Source: Pilimelia terevasa
GTDB lineage: Bacteria > Actinomycetota > Actinomycetes > Mycobacteriales > Micromonosporaceae
Assembly (NCBI RefSeq): GCF_014647915.1
Contig: NZ_BMQC01000010.1
Location: 97,052-161,051, forward strand
Direction: 5' to 3'
Length of the DNA: 64,000 nt
Shown here: positions 18,131 through 28,246 of the stretch, one piece after another
Layout of the letters: each line of letters opens with the position of its first letter
Numbering within the stretch: position 1 is the stretch's first letter
Program-made: the position numbers and the translations under genes
Notes under the pieces: generated by a model
Told to the model about the DNA's origin: nothing
Databases searched by the model: none
Seen by the model: the letters and a program-made list of their open reading frames with translations, nothing else

Positions 18131-20065
18131 TCACAGGCCCTCGGCCACGGCGGCGGCGATGCGCAGCCACGCCTCCCTCGACGCGCCGCTGAGCTGGCCG
18201 TACCGCACCGGCTCGCCGGAGTCGACCAGCTTCTCGTACGGGGCCAGCAGCACCGCCCGGGTACGCGCCGCGAAGTGCTCCTGGATCGCCGGCAGGTCGA
18301 TGTCCTTGCGGGTGGGTGGCATCGACACCACGGTGACGGCCTGCCGGACGAGCCGCCGGCGGCCGGTCTGTTCGAGGTGGTCGAGCATCCGGGCGGCCGG
18401 CTCGGCGGAGTCGTTGCGCGCCGACATGGTCACCACGAGCTGGTCGGTCGCGTCGATCGCGGCCTGCCAGTTCTCGGCGCGGACGTTGTTGCCGGTGTCC
18501 ACGAAGATCAGCTTGTAGAACCGGGAGACGACCTCGCGCAGCTCGGCGAACGCCTGCGCGGTCAGCATCTCCCCGGCGGTCGCCGACTCGTCGGAGGCCA
18601 GGACGTCGAACATGCCCTCGCCCTGGGCGCGCACGTACTGCGACAGGTCGCCGACCCGCCCCTGCGCGCCCGCGAACTGGTCCAGGTCGCGCAGCAGGTC
18701 GCGGACGGTGCGGCTGTGGAAGTCCTGCTGCGCGCGCATCCCTAGGGTGCCCTGGGTCTCGTTGTTGTCCCACGCCAGGACGTAGCCGCCGCGGTGCTGG
18801 CCGAACGTCATCGCCGACAGCAGCACCGCCACGGTCTTGCCGGCGCCGCCCTTGGGGTTGACGACCGTGACCTGGCGCAGCCCGCCGAAGTTGCGCCGGA
18901 CCGTCTCGACGTACCGGCGGTGCTCCAGCTCCCGCTCGCCGGGGCCGAGCCGGACCAGCCCCAGCGTGGCCTTGCGGACCGCCGCCCGCGCGCCGCTGGT
19001 GGCCAGCGGGTCCGCCGGCCGGGCCGCCCGCCGCCGGGCGAAGTCGTCGGCGGTGGGGACGGGCCGGGCGTCGACCTCCGGCGGCAGGTCCGCCTCGCGC
19101 GCCCAGGCCGGGCCGGCCTGCTGCCGGGGTACCCGCGCCGCCGCCCCCTCGGCCGCGGCGGCCGTCGGCACCGCCGGTGGCCCGCCCGCCGCGGGTGACC
19201 CGGCGGTGCGGTGGGACGGCGGGACGGCCTGGCGGTCGGGGGATCCCTCCGCCGCGGCGAGCGCGGCGTAGGGGTCGGTCCCGGCCGGCGCGGGCGCGTC
19301 GGTAGCGGCGTCGGTCAGGTCCGCCAGGGCCGCGTACGGGTCGTGCGGCGGCGGGTCGGAACGGCGGTCCGGCGCGTCCCAGGCCTGCGGACCGGCGGGG
19401 CGGTGGCGGGCGCCGCGGGTCCCGGCGGGGATCAGCAGCGGCGGGTCCGCGGCCGGGTCGTCGTAACTGATCGGCAGCAGGTCCTCGGTGGGGGGCTCGA
19501 TGGCGGCGCGGCGGGCGGCGGCCCGGTCCGGCGGCGCGGCGGCCGTGGGGACCTCGGCGGTGCCGCGGGTCCGGGTCCGCCGCGGCAGCAGCGGAATGTA
19601 CGGCCGGCGGGGGTTCGCGGCCGCGCGCTGCTGCGGTACGGCCGCGCGGTCCGGCGCGGTCGGACGAGGTCGGGGAGCGGCCGGGTGGGGTCCGGGAGCG
19701 GCCGGGTGAGGCTCGGCGGCGGCCGGGTGAGGTTCCGGGGCGGCCGGGTGAGGTTCGGGGGCAACTGGTTGGGGGCCGTGGACGGCCGGGTGGGGTCCGT
19801 AGGTGGTCGGGGGCGGTCCGGGGGCGTCCGGCGCGGCGGCGTCCGGCGGGCGCGGCGGGCTGCCCGGCGGCGTGGACCAGGGGGACGCCGTGCTCCAGGC
19901 CGGCGCGGCGGCGCGCCCCGGCGGCGGTGCCGGCGCGGCGCGCTCGGGGGGCGGCGCGGGTGCGCTTGGCGCCTCGTCGTCGGCGCGCGTGACGTCGGGC
20001 GGCCAGAAATCCTGTGTGGAGTGTGCGGTCGTGGTGTTCTCAGGCGTGTACGGCTGCTGCGGCAC
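18131..20065 (-). CDS. ParA/MinD-like ATPase with long disordered N-terminus
   Basis: A 644-residue protein. Residues 1-380 are Pro/Ala/Arg-rich and low complexity, with repeated PHPAAPEPHPAA-type units near residues 100-130. The C-terminal 260 residues are a deviant-Walker ATPase: VNPKGGAGKTVAVLLS (about 399-414), WDNNETQGTLGMRA and FVDTGNNVRAENW. The architecture recalls EspI-type proteins and other actinobacterial MinD-like ATPases associated with secretion or polar positioning, rather than chromosomal ParA, since no ParB is adjacent. The GTG at 20065 is chosen because GGGAGGGGGGAGGA lies just upstream; an earlier GTG at 20128 would place the start before that site. Confidence 0.85.
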   Translation of the reverse strand: MPQQPYTPENTTTAHSTQDFWPPDVTRADDEAPSAPAPPPERAAPAPPPGRAAAPAWSTASPWSTPPGSPPRPPDAAAPDAPGPPPTTYGPHPAVHGPQPVAPEPHPAAPEPHPAAAEPHPAAPGPHPAAPRPRPTAPDRAAVPQQRAAANPRRPYIPLLPRRTRTRGTAEVPTAAAPPDRAAARRAAIEPPTEDLLPISYDDPAADPPLLIPAGTRGARHRPAGPQAWDAPDRRSDPPPHDPYAALADLTDAATDAPAPAGTDPYAALAAAEGSPDRQAVPPSHRTAGSPAAGGPPAVPTAAAAEGAAARVPRQQAGPAWAREADLPPEVDARPVPTADDFARRRAARPADPLATSGARAAVRKATLGLVRLGPGERELEHRRYVETVRRNFGGLRQVTVVNPKGGAGKTVAVLLSAMTFGQHRGGYVLAWDNNETQGTLGMRAQQDFHSRTVRDLLRDLDQFAGAQGRVGDLSQYVRAQGEGMFDVLASDESATAGEMLTAQAFAELREVVSRFYKLIFVDTGNNVRAENWQAAIDATDQLVVTMSARNDSAEPAARMLDHLEQTGRRRLVRQAVTVVSMPPTRKDIDLPAIQEHFAARTRAVLLAPYEKLVDSGEPVRYGQLSGASREAWLRIAAAVAEGL

Positions 20066-20134
20066 CGCGGTCCTCCCCCCTCCCGGAAATCCTCCCCGTT
20101 CTCCCGGATCCACGGCCAAGGGTGGCACAGACCG

Positions 20135-21082
20135 TCAGTGCGCGTACACCGCCCAGGCGCCCGGCTCCGTCCACCATGCTCGCTTGCGGGCGAGGTTTCC
20201 GCTCACCCCGTCGTCGTTGAACGGCAGCGCGGCGGTCGGCGTGACCGACACCGCCCGGCCGCGCGCGCGGCGGACCTCGACCCGCGGCCGCCGCCGTCCG
20301 AACGGCCCCCGGGCCACCACCGGGATGGCGACGGCGACGTCCACCACGCCGTCGGCGGGGTCGGGGTCGCGCACCATCGGCACGCCGCCGACGGTCGCGT
20401 AGCCGGCGGCGTTGGCGATGACGGTCGCCACCACCGGGTCGGCGCCGTCGGTCAGCAGGACGTCGTCCACCTCGACCCGGCCGCGCCACGGCAGCGCCCG
20501 CCCGTGGTCGTCGGCGCCGCCCAGCAGCGCCCCGTCGAGGGTCACCGAGCCGCTGTCGGTACGCAGCAGGTCCAGGCGGCGGGACCGGCCCCCGAGGACC
20601 GCGGCGGCCACGTCGGCCGGCTCCCGGGGCAGCCCGAGCTGCGCGGCGAGGTCGGTGTCCGAGGGGCCGAGGGGGAGGATCGCCAGCGGCGGCAGGTCCG
20701 GCACCGTCCGGGTGGCGGGCAGGTCGGCGGGGCGGCGGCTCGGCGGCGGTGCGTACCGGCGGACCAGCCGGCGCACGACCGCGCGGAGCTGGCCGTCCGC
20801 GGCGGTGGCGACCACCAGGCGCGGCCCGTCGGCCGCCGGCCAGGCGAGGCCGTCGGGCCGGCCGGGGCCGTCGCCCGCGGCCAGCACGTCGTCGATCTCC
20901 GCGTTCGAGGCGGCGGTCACCGTGCGCACCCGCGCGCCCGCCGCGGTCAGCGCCTGGGCACACGCCAGCACCGGTGTCCGCGGGCGCTCCGGGCCGCAGC
21001 CGCCGCCCTCGCCGCAGCAACCGCCCGCACAGCCGCCACCAGGGCTTTCGTCACCGAGTGAGAGAATGACGACGTCGGGCAC
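20135..21082 (-). CDS. diacylglycerol kinase-like protein with N-terminal Cys cluster
   Basis: A 315-residue protein with a degraded diacylglycerol/sphingosine-kinase catalytic-like fold. It has LAILPLGPSDTDLAAQLGLP in place of the usual GGDGT..N-type loop region, and a C-terminal beta-domain ending in NLARKRAWWTEPGAW. The N-terminus carries an unusual cysteine cluster, CAGGCCGEGGGC (residues about 18-29), suggesting metal or redox chemistry. The GTG at 21082 has an AGGAGGAG ribosome-binding site at eight bases spacing. It is divergent from purA with 124 bases between. Whether it is catalytically active is uncertain. Confidence 0.72.
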   Translation of the reverse strand: MPDVVILSLGDESPGGGCAGGCCGEGGGCGPERPRTPVLACAQALTAAGARVRTVTAASNAEIDDVLAAGDGPGRPDGLAWPAADGPRLVVATAADGQLRAVVRRLVRRYAPPPSRRPADLPATRTVPDLPPLAILPLGPSDTDLAAQLGLPREPADVAAAVLGGRSRRLDLLRTDSGSVTLDGALLGGADDHGRALPWRGRVEVDDVLLTDGADPVVATVIANAAGYATVGGVPMVRDPDPADGVVDVAVAIPVVARGPFGRRRPRVEVRRARGRAVSVTPTAALPFNDDGVSGNLARKRAWWTEPGAWAVYAH

Positions 21083-21200
21083 GGCCGGTGCTCCTCCTAC
21101 CTTCGAGGGATGTGCCACCCGCGGGTGACGCGGTTGTTAGCCTGGCACACCGGGCTCGCCGATCGGTCGCCACCTGGGCACCCGGCCCGCACGGAAGTGA

Positions 21201-22496
<1,296 letters not shown>

Positions 22497-22611
22497 CGCC
22501 GCGGCCGGCTGCCTAGGCTCCGGTCGCGTTGCTGTCCACAGGCGGACCGTTGTCCACAGGCCGCGGCGGCCGGCCTGGCGCACGCCGCGCGGCCCCCGGC
22601 ACCGTGGCGGT

Positions 22612-23526
22612 ATGCAGGGACTCGCGGAGGCCGAGCGCACGGCCACGGGACAGGACGGCGTGCTGAGCCGTTGGCAGGCGCTGCGCGGCGGGCTCGCCGC
22701 GCGGGAGGTGGACGCGCTGCGGCGGTCGCGCCGGTGGTGGCCGATGGGGTGCGGCACCTACTTCGTCGCCTCCCCCGGGCACCCCCGGCCCGGCCGGCGC
22801 GCCGCGATCCGCGCGGTGCAGCTCTCGCTCGGCCCGGACGCCGTACTCGTACACGACACGGCGGCCGAGTGGTTCGGGCTCGTCGCGCGGCACGACGGCG
22901 CCCCGGTCCACGTCGCGGCGCCCGGCCGCCGCGGCCGCGCCGCCGGACCGCGCGGCGCGGCGGTGGTCCACCAGTGGGCCGTACCGGCGGCGGCGCGGAC
23001 CACGGTCGCCGGCCTCCGGGTCACCACGGCGCGCCGCACCGTGGCCGACCTGCTGCGCGTGGCGGCCCGCGACGACGCCGTCGCGGTCCTGGACGCCGCG
23101 CTGCACCGCAGCCTCGTCGGCGCGGACGACCTGGCCGCGCTGCCGGCGCTGCTGCGGGGCCGGCGGGGCGCGGTCGCGGCCCGCGCGCGGCTGGCACTGG
23201 CCGACGGGCGGGCGGCGTGCGGCCTGGAGACGCTGGTCCGCCTCCGGTGCGTGGACGGCGGCGTACCGCCCGAGGAGCTTCAGGTGCCCGTCCGCGACCG
23301 GGCCGGCCGGATCGTCACCCGGGGCGCCCTGGGCTGGCCCTCGCGCGGGCTGATCGTCGAGGCCGACGGCGTCCCGGGCCACCGGGACGCGGCGGCGCTG
23401 GACGCCGCCCGGCAGCGGCACAACCGGATCGCCGACGCGGGCTGGCGGATGCTGCGGTTCGCGTGGCGGGACACCGCCAGGCCCGGGCTGATCCCGCGGC
23501 GCGTGCGCGCGGCGCTGGACGGGTGA
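22612..23526 (+). CDS. AbiEi-like / DUF559-like endonuclease-fold protein
   Basis: A 304-residue protein in two parts. The N-terminal half resembles the winged-helix AbiEi antitoxin domain common in actinobacteria (GVLSRWQALRGGLAAREVDA, WWPMGCGTYFV, TTARRTVADLLRVA). The C-terminal half resembles Vsr/DUF559-type restriction-fold domains: a Glu in GLETLVRLRC, then LIVEADGVPGHRD, RQRHNRIADAGWRMLRFAW. The DUF559 EVDG-type core is here EADG, so catalytic competence is plausible but untested. No AbiEii partner is adjacent; it stands alone between purA and purD. This class is abundant and orphan in Micromonosporaceae-type genomes. Confidence 0.72.
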   Translation: MQGLAEAERTATGQDGVLSRWQALRGGLAAREVDALRRSRRWWPMGCGTYFVASPGHPRPGRRAAIRAVQLSLGPDAVLVHDTAAEWFGLVARHDGAPVHVAAPGRRGRAAGPRGAAVVHQWAVPAAARTTVAGLRVTTARRTVADLLRVAARDDAVAVLDAALHRSLVGADDLAALPALLRGRRGAVAARARLALADGRAACGLETLVRLRCVDGGVPPEELQVPVRDRAGRIVTRGALGWPSRGLIVEADGVPGHRDAAALDAARQRHNRIADAGWRMLRFAWRDTARPGLIPRRVRAALDG

Positions 23527-23574
23527 GCGGTGCCCGGCGGGGTGCTGGCGTCCGCGGTCGGTAGAGTTTTCGGC

Positions 23575-24825
23575 GTGCGGGTACTGGTGATCGGTGGTGG
23601 GGGGCGCGAGCACGCGCTCGCGTTGGGGCTGGCGGCCGACGCCGGCGTGGAGCGGCTGGTCGTCGCGCCGGGCAACCCCGGCATCGAGGCGGTCGCGGAC
23701 GTGCGCGACGTCGTCGTCACCGACCCGGACGCGGTCGCCGCCCTGGCGGTGGAGACCGGTGCCGACCTGGTGGTCGTCGGGCCGGAGGCGCCGCTGGTCG
23801 CGGGCGTGGCCGACGCCGTCCGCGCCAAGGGCATCGCCTGCTTCGGGCCGTCGGCGGCCGCCGCGCGCCTGGAGGGCAGCAAGACCTTCGCCAAGGAGGT
23901 CATGGTCGCCGCGGGCGTCCCGACCGCCACGGCGTACACGTGCGTGGACGCCGTCGGCGTCAACGAGGCGCTGGACGCCACCGGGGCGCCGTACGTCGTG
24001 AAGGACGACGGCCTGGCGGCCGGCAAGGGCGTCGTGGTCACCGACGACCGGGCGGCGGCGCTGCGGCACGCCGGGGAGTGCGGCCGGGTCGTGATCGAGG
24101 AGTACCTCGACGGCCCCGAGGTCTCGCTGTTCGTCGTCACCGACGGCGACACGGCCGTCCCGCTGCTGCCCGCGCAGGACTTCAAGCGGATCGGCGACGG
24201 CGACACCGGCCCCAACACCGGCGGCATGGGCGCGTACGCCCCGCTGCCGTGGGCGCCGGCCGACCTGGTGGACCGCGTGCTGGCCGCCGTCGTCACCCCG
24301 ACGCTGGCGGAGATGCGCCGACGGGGCACGCCGTTCGCGGGCCTGCTGTACGTGGGGCTCGCGCTGACCGCGGACGGTCCGAAGGTGATCGAGTTCAACG
24401 CGCGGTTCGGCGACCCCGAGACCCAGGTCGTCCTGGCGCAGCTCGCGACGCCGCTGGGCGGCCTGCTGCACGCCGCCGCCACCGGCACCCTCGCGGCCCA
24501 CCCCCCGCTGCGCTGGCGCGAGGGCGCCGCCGTCACCGTCGTCCTGGCCAGCCACGGGTACCCGGGCACCGCCCGCACCGGCGACCCGCTGGCCGGCGCC
24601 GAGCAGCCGGGCGTCGTCCACGCAGGGACCCGCCGCGCCGCAGACGGGACACTGCTGTCGGCCGGTGGCCGCGTCGTCTGCGCCACCGGGACCGGCGCCG
24701 ACCTCGCGGCCGCCCGCGACGCCGCGTACGCGCTGCTCGGGACGGTCCGCCTCGCCGACGGCCAGTACCGCACCGACATCGCCGCCGCGGCGGTCGCCGG
24801 CACGGTCCGCGTACCGACGCGGTAG
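23575..24825 (+). CDS. purD: phosphoribosylamine-glycine ligase (GAR synthetase)
   Basis: A 416-residue ATP-grasp enzyme catalysing step two of de novo purine synthesis. Visible segments: VLVIGGGGREHALALGL (N-domain), APGNPGIEAVADV, VVGPEAPLVAGVAD, GSKTFAKEVM, VVKDDGLAAGKGVVV (ATP-grasp glycine loop), AQDFKRIGDGDTGPNTGGMG, and metal/ATP residues in EFNARFGDPETQ. The GTG at 23575 lies seven bases after TAGAGT (23562-23567), a leaderless arrangement that excludes the upstream in-frame start near 23530. Confidence 0.97.
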   Translation: MRVLVIGGGGREHALALGLAADAGVERLVVAPGNPGIEAVADVRDVVVTDPDAVAALAVETGADLVVVGPEAPLVAGVADAVRAKGIACFGPSAAAARLEGSKTFAKEVMVAAGVPTATAYTCVDAVGVNEALDATGAPYVVKDDGLAAGKGVVVTDDRAAALRHAGECGRVVIEEYLDGPEVSLFVVTDGDTAVPLLPAQDFKRIGDGDTGPNTGGMGAYAPLPWAPADLVDRVLAAVVTPTLAEMRRRGTPFAGLLYVGLALTADGPKVIEFNARFGDPETQVVLAQLATPLGGLLHAAATGTLAAHPPLRWREGAAVTVVLASHGYPGTARTGDPLAGAEQPGVVHAGTRRAADGTLLSAGGRVVCATGTGADLAAARDAAYALLGTVRLADGQYRTDIAAAAVAGTVRVPTR

Positions 24826-24954
24826 CGCCGGCCACCCGCCCGGGGGCGGCGGGAAATTTTCTCCCGGACCGCGTATCGCCCGGGTCGCCCCGCGCTCCTG
24901 TCCGTGTCTGCCGCGGCGAGACGGCCGCGGCGCGAGGGGGATGGGAGTACGACT

Positions 24955-25467
24955 GTGGCACGCTTCAAGAAGATTCTTCTGGCCGGTGCCGGCGCCACCG
25001 CGATGCTGGCTGTGGGTACGGCGGCGGGCGCGGCGATCACCGGTGCGTCGGGGACGTTCACCGAACGTCAGACGTTCGCCCGCAACGACGCGCCGATCAA
25101 CGTGACGTCGGCCGGTTTCGTCGATGTCGCCTCGGTGGTCGTGGGGATCCCGAGCGGTACCCGCCGGATGCTCGACGCCCGGTTCACCGCTGAGACGCTC
25201 TGCTCCGGTTCGGGCGGCTGGTGCTCGGCCCGGATCGTCGCCACCAACGCCTCGACCGGCAGCACCGTCGAGCTGGCGCCGGTGTCCGGCACCGACTACG
25301 CCTTCGACTCGCCCGGCGACAACTGGGAGGGTCACGCGCTGGAGCGCAGCTCGCACTACCTGCCGGCCGGCACCTACCGGGTCCGGGCGCAGGCGGCCAT
25401 CGTGGCCGGTGCCACCTCGCTGCGGCTCGACGACACCCACCTCGCCGTGGAGGTCATCCGCCCGTGA
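24955..25467 (+). CDS. secreted protein of unknown function
   Basis: A 170-residue exported protein: a basic start (VARFKK), a hydrophobic segment (LLAGAGATAMLAVGTAAGAA) and a mature domain that appears beta-rich. It contains two cysteines in LCSGSGGWCSAR, likely a disulphide. The segment SSHYLPAGTYRVRAQAAIV looks like a beta-sandwich edge. I do not recognise a family. The GTG at 24955 is preceded by GAGGGGGATGGGAG. It ends in a perfect terminator hairpin. Confidence 0.75.
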   Translation: MARFKKILLAGAGATAMLAVGTAAGAAITGASGTFTERQTFARNDAPINVTSAGFVDVASVVVGIPSGTRRMLDARFTAETLCSGSGGWCSARIVATNASTGSTVELAPVSGTDYAFDSPGDNWEGHALERSSHYLPAGTYRVRAQAAIVAGATSLRLDDTHLAVEVIRP

Positions 25468-25473
25468 CGGGGG

Positions 25474-25513
25474 CGTGTGGGGGCGGCGGCCGCGCGGCCG
25501 CCGCCCCCACACG
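25474..25513 (+). terminator. perfect 40-base inverted repeat terminator
   Basis: Two exactly complementary 20-base arms with no loop (25474-25493 and 25494-25513), eight bases after the stop of the secreted protein. It is all G/C-rich with no T-tract. The next 160 bases to the convergent gene hold nothing I can identify. Confidence 0.75.
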
Positions 25514-25672
25514 GGCGGTCCGGTCGGCCGGGCTGGTCAGCGCGGCCGGCGCCGTGCCGGAGGTGCCGTCCCACCATCCCGTCGCACCGTCGACCGCGCT
25601 GTTCGGCGACGTGTGCGTCATGGTCCTGGCAGCCGGGTGGACCGGCGTGGCGTTTCTGGCGGCCGGTGCGGA

Positions 25673-26200
25673 CTACGGCGCTGTGACCGGGCCGTCGACA
25701 GGCCGCAGCCCCCTGCGCAGCGACTCGGCGATCTCGTCGCGTCGGCACAGCGCCGCCCGCCACCCCACGACCTGCGCGGTGAACGTCTCGCCGCCACTCC
25801 TGGCCTCCACCGTCCACGGCCGGCGGAACAGCACCCGCCCCGCGAGCGCCAGCACGAGCAGGACGAGCACCACGACGAGATCGATGAGGAGCAGCAGCAG
25901 CGGCAGCAGCACCCACCAGAACAGCGCGGCGGCGGCGATGACCCCGATGAAGACGACCACCAGGACGAGGAGCGCGTCCCCGAGGTCGAACGAGCCCGCC
26001 GTACTCCCGCGCGAACCGGACAGCGCCACGTCACCCAACTGGCCGGTGCCGTCGACCACGTGACCGGCATCCTGGCGCCGGTTGCGGCGCCTGAGGCGCC
26101 AGCCGCCGAAGCGCCGGGCCAGCGCCCGCCAGCGTGGTTCCCACACCACGCGCACCGTCCACTGCGTGTCGTTCGGCGTCGTCACCAGCACATTCCGCAC
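25673..26200 (-). CDS. two-TM membrane protein of unknown function
   Basis: A 175-residue protein with a soluble N-terminal part containing WTVRVVWEPRWRAL. This is followed by a long, extremely hydrophobic region (about residues 75-118) that can hold two TM helices, then a soluble C-terminal part (PWTVEARSGGETFTAQVVGWRAA). The GTG at 26200 is preceded six bases upstream by TAGTTT, which supports this start as a leaderless one. No family is recognised. Confidence 0.65.
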   Translation of the reverse strand: MRNVLVTTPNDTQWTVRVVWEPRWRALARRFGGWRLRRRNRRQDAGHVVDGTGQLGDVALSGSRGSTAGSFDLGDALLVLVVVFIGVIAAAALFWWVLLPLLLLLIDLVVVLVLLVLALAGRVLFRRPWTVEARSGGETFTAQVVGWRAALCRRDEIAESLRRGLRPVDGPVTAP

Positions 26201-26291
26201 GCCGCCAAACTACCTGCCGCGGCCGCCACTCTCGCGCGATGCGACCGCTTCGGCACTCGTCGCGGAGTCCTGATCCGCGGCTCCCGGGTGA

Positions 26292-27950
26292 CTAGGTGAG
26301 CGTGTTGGGAAGATGCGGGCCGATGTAGCCGACATAGACGACGCCCGCGCCGTGTGACGCGTCGTGGAAATGCATCCGGGGCGCGACGGTCGTGGAGTTC
26401 CCCAGTTTGATGTGCGCCCCCATGAAGACCCTGCCGCCCGGGTCGACCGTACGCGGCACCGCGAACACGCGGGCCTGGTGGAATTTGGGGTTGCGGCGCA
26501 CCGTGAGCGACTCGTCCCTGGCTACCTTGCCCGCGGACAGCGCGTACCAGTCGCCGTCCGGCGGCTTCTCGCACCAACTCTTGAAGTCCCCGGCGAATAC
26601 GCCTTGCCCGGAGGCCCGGGCGTAGTCGGCCAGGGCAAGCAGCCCCTGCCACGCGACCTGGGCCCAGGCCGAGCTGTGCGGCTGTTCGTCGAGATCCAGG
26701 CAGATGCTCTGGTCTCCGGCGAAGGTGACATGGGGGTCGAGCTGGCCCACCCGGTCGAGGAGTTCGGCGAACGAGGTCGCCAGCGGCGGCGGGCGCTCCG
26801 CGGGTGTGTAGGCGCTGTCGAAGAGCCTGGCCTCGGTCAGGCGCTGCTGCAGGGCACGTACCTGCGCGTAGCGCTGCTCCAGGCCCTCCCGCTCGCCCTC
26901 CAGGTCGGCGGCCAGGCCCAGCATCTCGTCCTGCTGGCGGGCGACCGTCGCCCGCAGGGCCCGCTCGGTTTCATCCGCCGCGACGAGCAACTCGGTGAGG
27001 AGGGCGACCTCGGCGCGGAGCGCTGCGGTGGGGTCGTCGGGTCGGCGTGGCGGCGGGCGGACGTCGTGGATCGACAGGTGGAGGCCGCGGGCCGCGGCGG
27101 GCGGTACCGCGGCGGCGGCGAGCTGCCTCGGCAGCACGGCCAGGACCCGCGCCGCCCGTGCCGGCTCCGCCTCGATCCGCCGCCGGCTGAGGACCCGGTG
27201 CCGCACGGCGTCCTCCGGCACCGCGGGGTCCGCGCCGGACAGGTAGGTCCGCACGGATCCGGGACCGATCCGGTGGGTCGATCCGATGCCCTCGTTGAAC
27301 GCGCCCGCGGCGACCGGATCCAGGAGGTAGATGCTGGCCAGGCCCGGCAGGTGGCGCACGAGCCGGTCGACGACGGCGCCCCACCGAGGGAACGCCGCGT
27401 CGGCGGGAGCCGCCGCGACAACGGCCGGCAGCCTCCGGTCCTCGGCGCACACGATGTCGAGCAGGTCGTCCACCGCGGCCGCGCCGACGGTGACCGGCCG
27501 GTGGCGCAGCTCCGCCTCGCCGTCGTACGCGTCGAGTGCCTCCAGGAGGAGGCGGACGAGCCGGGGCGGCGCGGCCGGCGGCGCGAGAACGCTGTCGGAC
27601 ACCACGGGCTCGACGTTCAGCGAGACCCACGTCCGGTCCGGCTGCCGGCCCCGGGTCACCGCGACGGTGCTCACCCAGGTGACGCCGTCGCCGCCCGCCT
27701 CGCGCAGGTGCCAGCCGCTGACTCCGTCCGTGGCGGCGTACCGGATGACCACGCCGCGGGCCAGCACCGCGCCGCCGTCGTCGAACCTGCCGACGTCGTA
27801 CCGCTTGCTGCGCAGCCAGCTTCGCAGTTGCTCGCGGGCCCGCGCGGCGGTGGCGGGGAAGTCGAGCGGCGTCTCGAATGCCGTGCGGTACGGCAGAGCC
27901 TGGCGGCCTTGCGCGGGGACCGCCGGGCGCACACCCGTCTCGGCGCGCAA
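26292..27950 (-). CDS. coiled-coil protein of unknown function in accessory island
   Basis: A 552-residue protein I cannot name. Residues 1-300 form a soluble region (ARAREQLRSWLRSKRYDVG near the start). Residues about 305-375 are a long Glu/Leu/Arg/Ala heptad-like coiled coil. The C-terminal 150 residues form a separate domain with HVTFAGDQSICLDLDEQ, DESLTVRRNPKFHQARVFAV and a closing VYVGYIGPHLPNT. A similar C-terminal pattern occurs, as I recall, in uncharacterised actinobacterial proteins of defence-like loci. The TTG start at 27950 has a GGGAGGAG site about nine bases upstream. It is divergent from the two-TM/NB-ARC gene pair, with 296 bases between. Confidence 0.7.
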   Translation of the reverse strand: MRAETGVRPAVPAQGRQALPYRTAFETPLDFPATAARAREQLRSWLRSKRYDVGRFDDGGAVLARGVVIRYAATDGVSGWHLREAGGDGVTWVSTVAVTRGRQPDRTWVSLNVEPVVSDSVLAPPAAPPRLVRLLLEALDAYDGEAELRHRPVTVGAAAVDDLLDIVCAEDRRLPAVVAAAPADAAFPRWGAVVDRLVRHLPGLASIYLLDPVAAGAFNEGIGSTHRIGPGSVRTYLSGADPAVPEDAVRHRVLSRRRIEAEPARAARVLAVLPRQLAAAAVPPAAARGLHLSIHDVRPPPRRPDDPTAALRAEVALLTELLVAADETERALRATVARQQDEMLGLAADLEGEREGLEQRYAQVRALQQRLTEARLFDSAYTPAERPPPLATSFAELLDRVGQLDPHVTFAGDQSICLDLDEQPHSSAWAQVAWQGLLALADYARASGQGVFAGDFKSWCEKPPDGDWYALSAGKVARDESLTVRRNPKFHQARVFAVPRTVDPGGRVFMGAHIKLGNSTTVAPRMHFHDASHGAGVVYVGYIGPHLPNTLT

Positions 27951-28186
27951 TGACTGCCGCTCCTCCCGGGGTTCGTCCGGTCCGCACGGGTCCGACGCGG
28001 GTCGCGAGCGGCGGGTCGACGCGGGCGGACCGGTCGGCAGCGGCAGGGCGCCCGTGTGTCGGGCAAACGGTACGCGTCCCTGTGTCGGTGACCGGGGGAG
28101 GACACACGGCGGCGGAGCACGGCCGCTCCTTTTCGTCCCTGCGGGTTCACCGGTGTCCCCTGATCGGGGGACGCGGGGTCGGCGTT

Positions 28187-28211
28187 CACTCCGATGGCCA
28201 TGATCGGAGTG
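28187..28211. promoter_or_regulatory. inverted repeat upstream of the NB-ARC operon
   Basis: CACTCCGAT and ATCGGAGTG form perfect nine-base arms seven bases apart, 35 bases before the ATG at 28247. A second, shorter inverted repeat lies at 28155-28172. Position suggests an operator or an mRNA leader structure for the effector/NLR pair. Confidence 0.45.
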
Positions 28212-28246
28212 GACGGCCGGGGCGGTGGTCGGTGAGGGTGGGCCCC

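Noticed and set aside
24826..24954. Possible short gene between purD and the secreted protein
   Set aside because: Only short frames without start/ribosome-binding site support were found in this gap.
22513..25512. 999-codon minus-strand open frame over the purD region
   Set aside because: It is antisense to the AbiEi-like gene and purD, both strongly supported; composition shows the usual antisense shadow.
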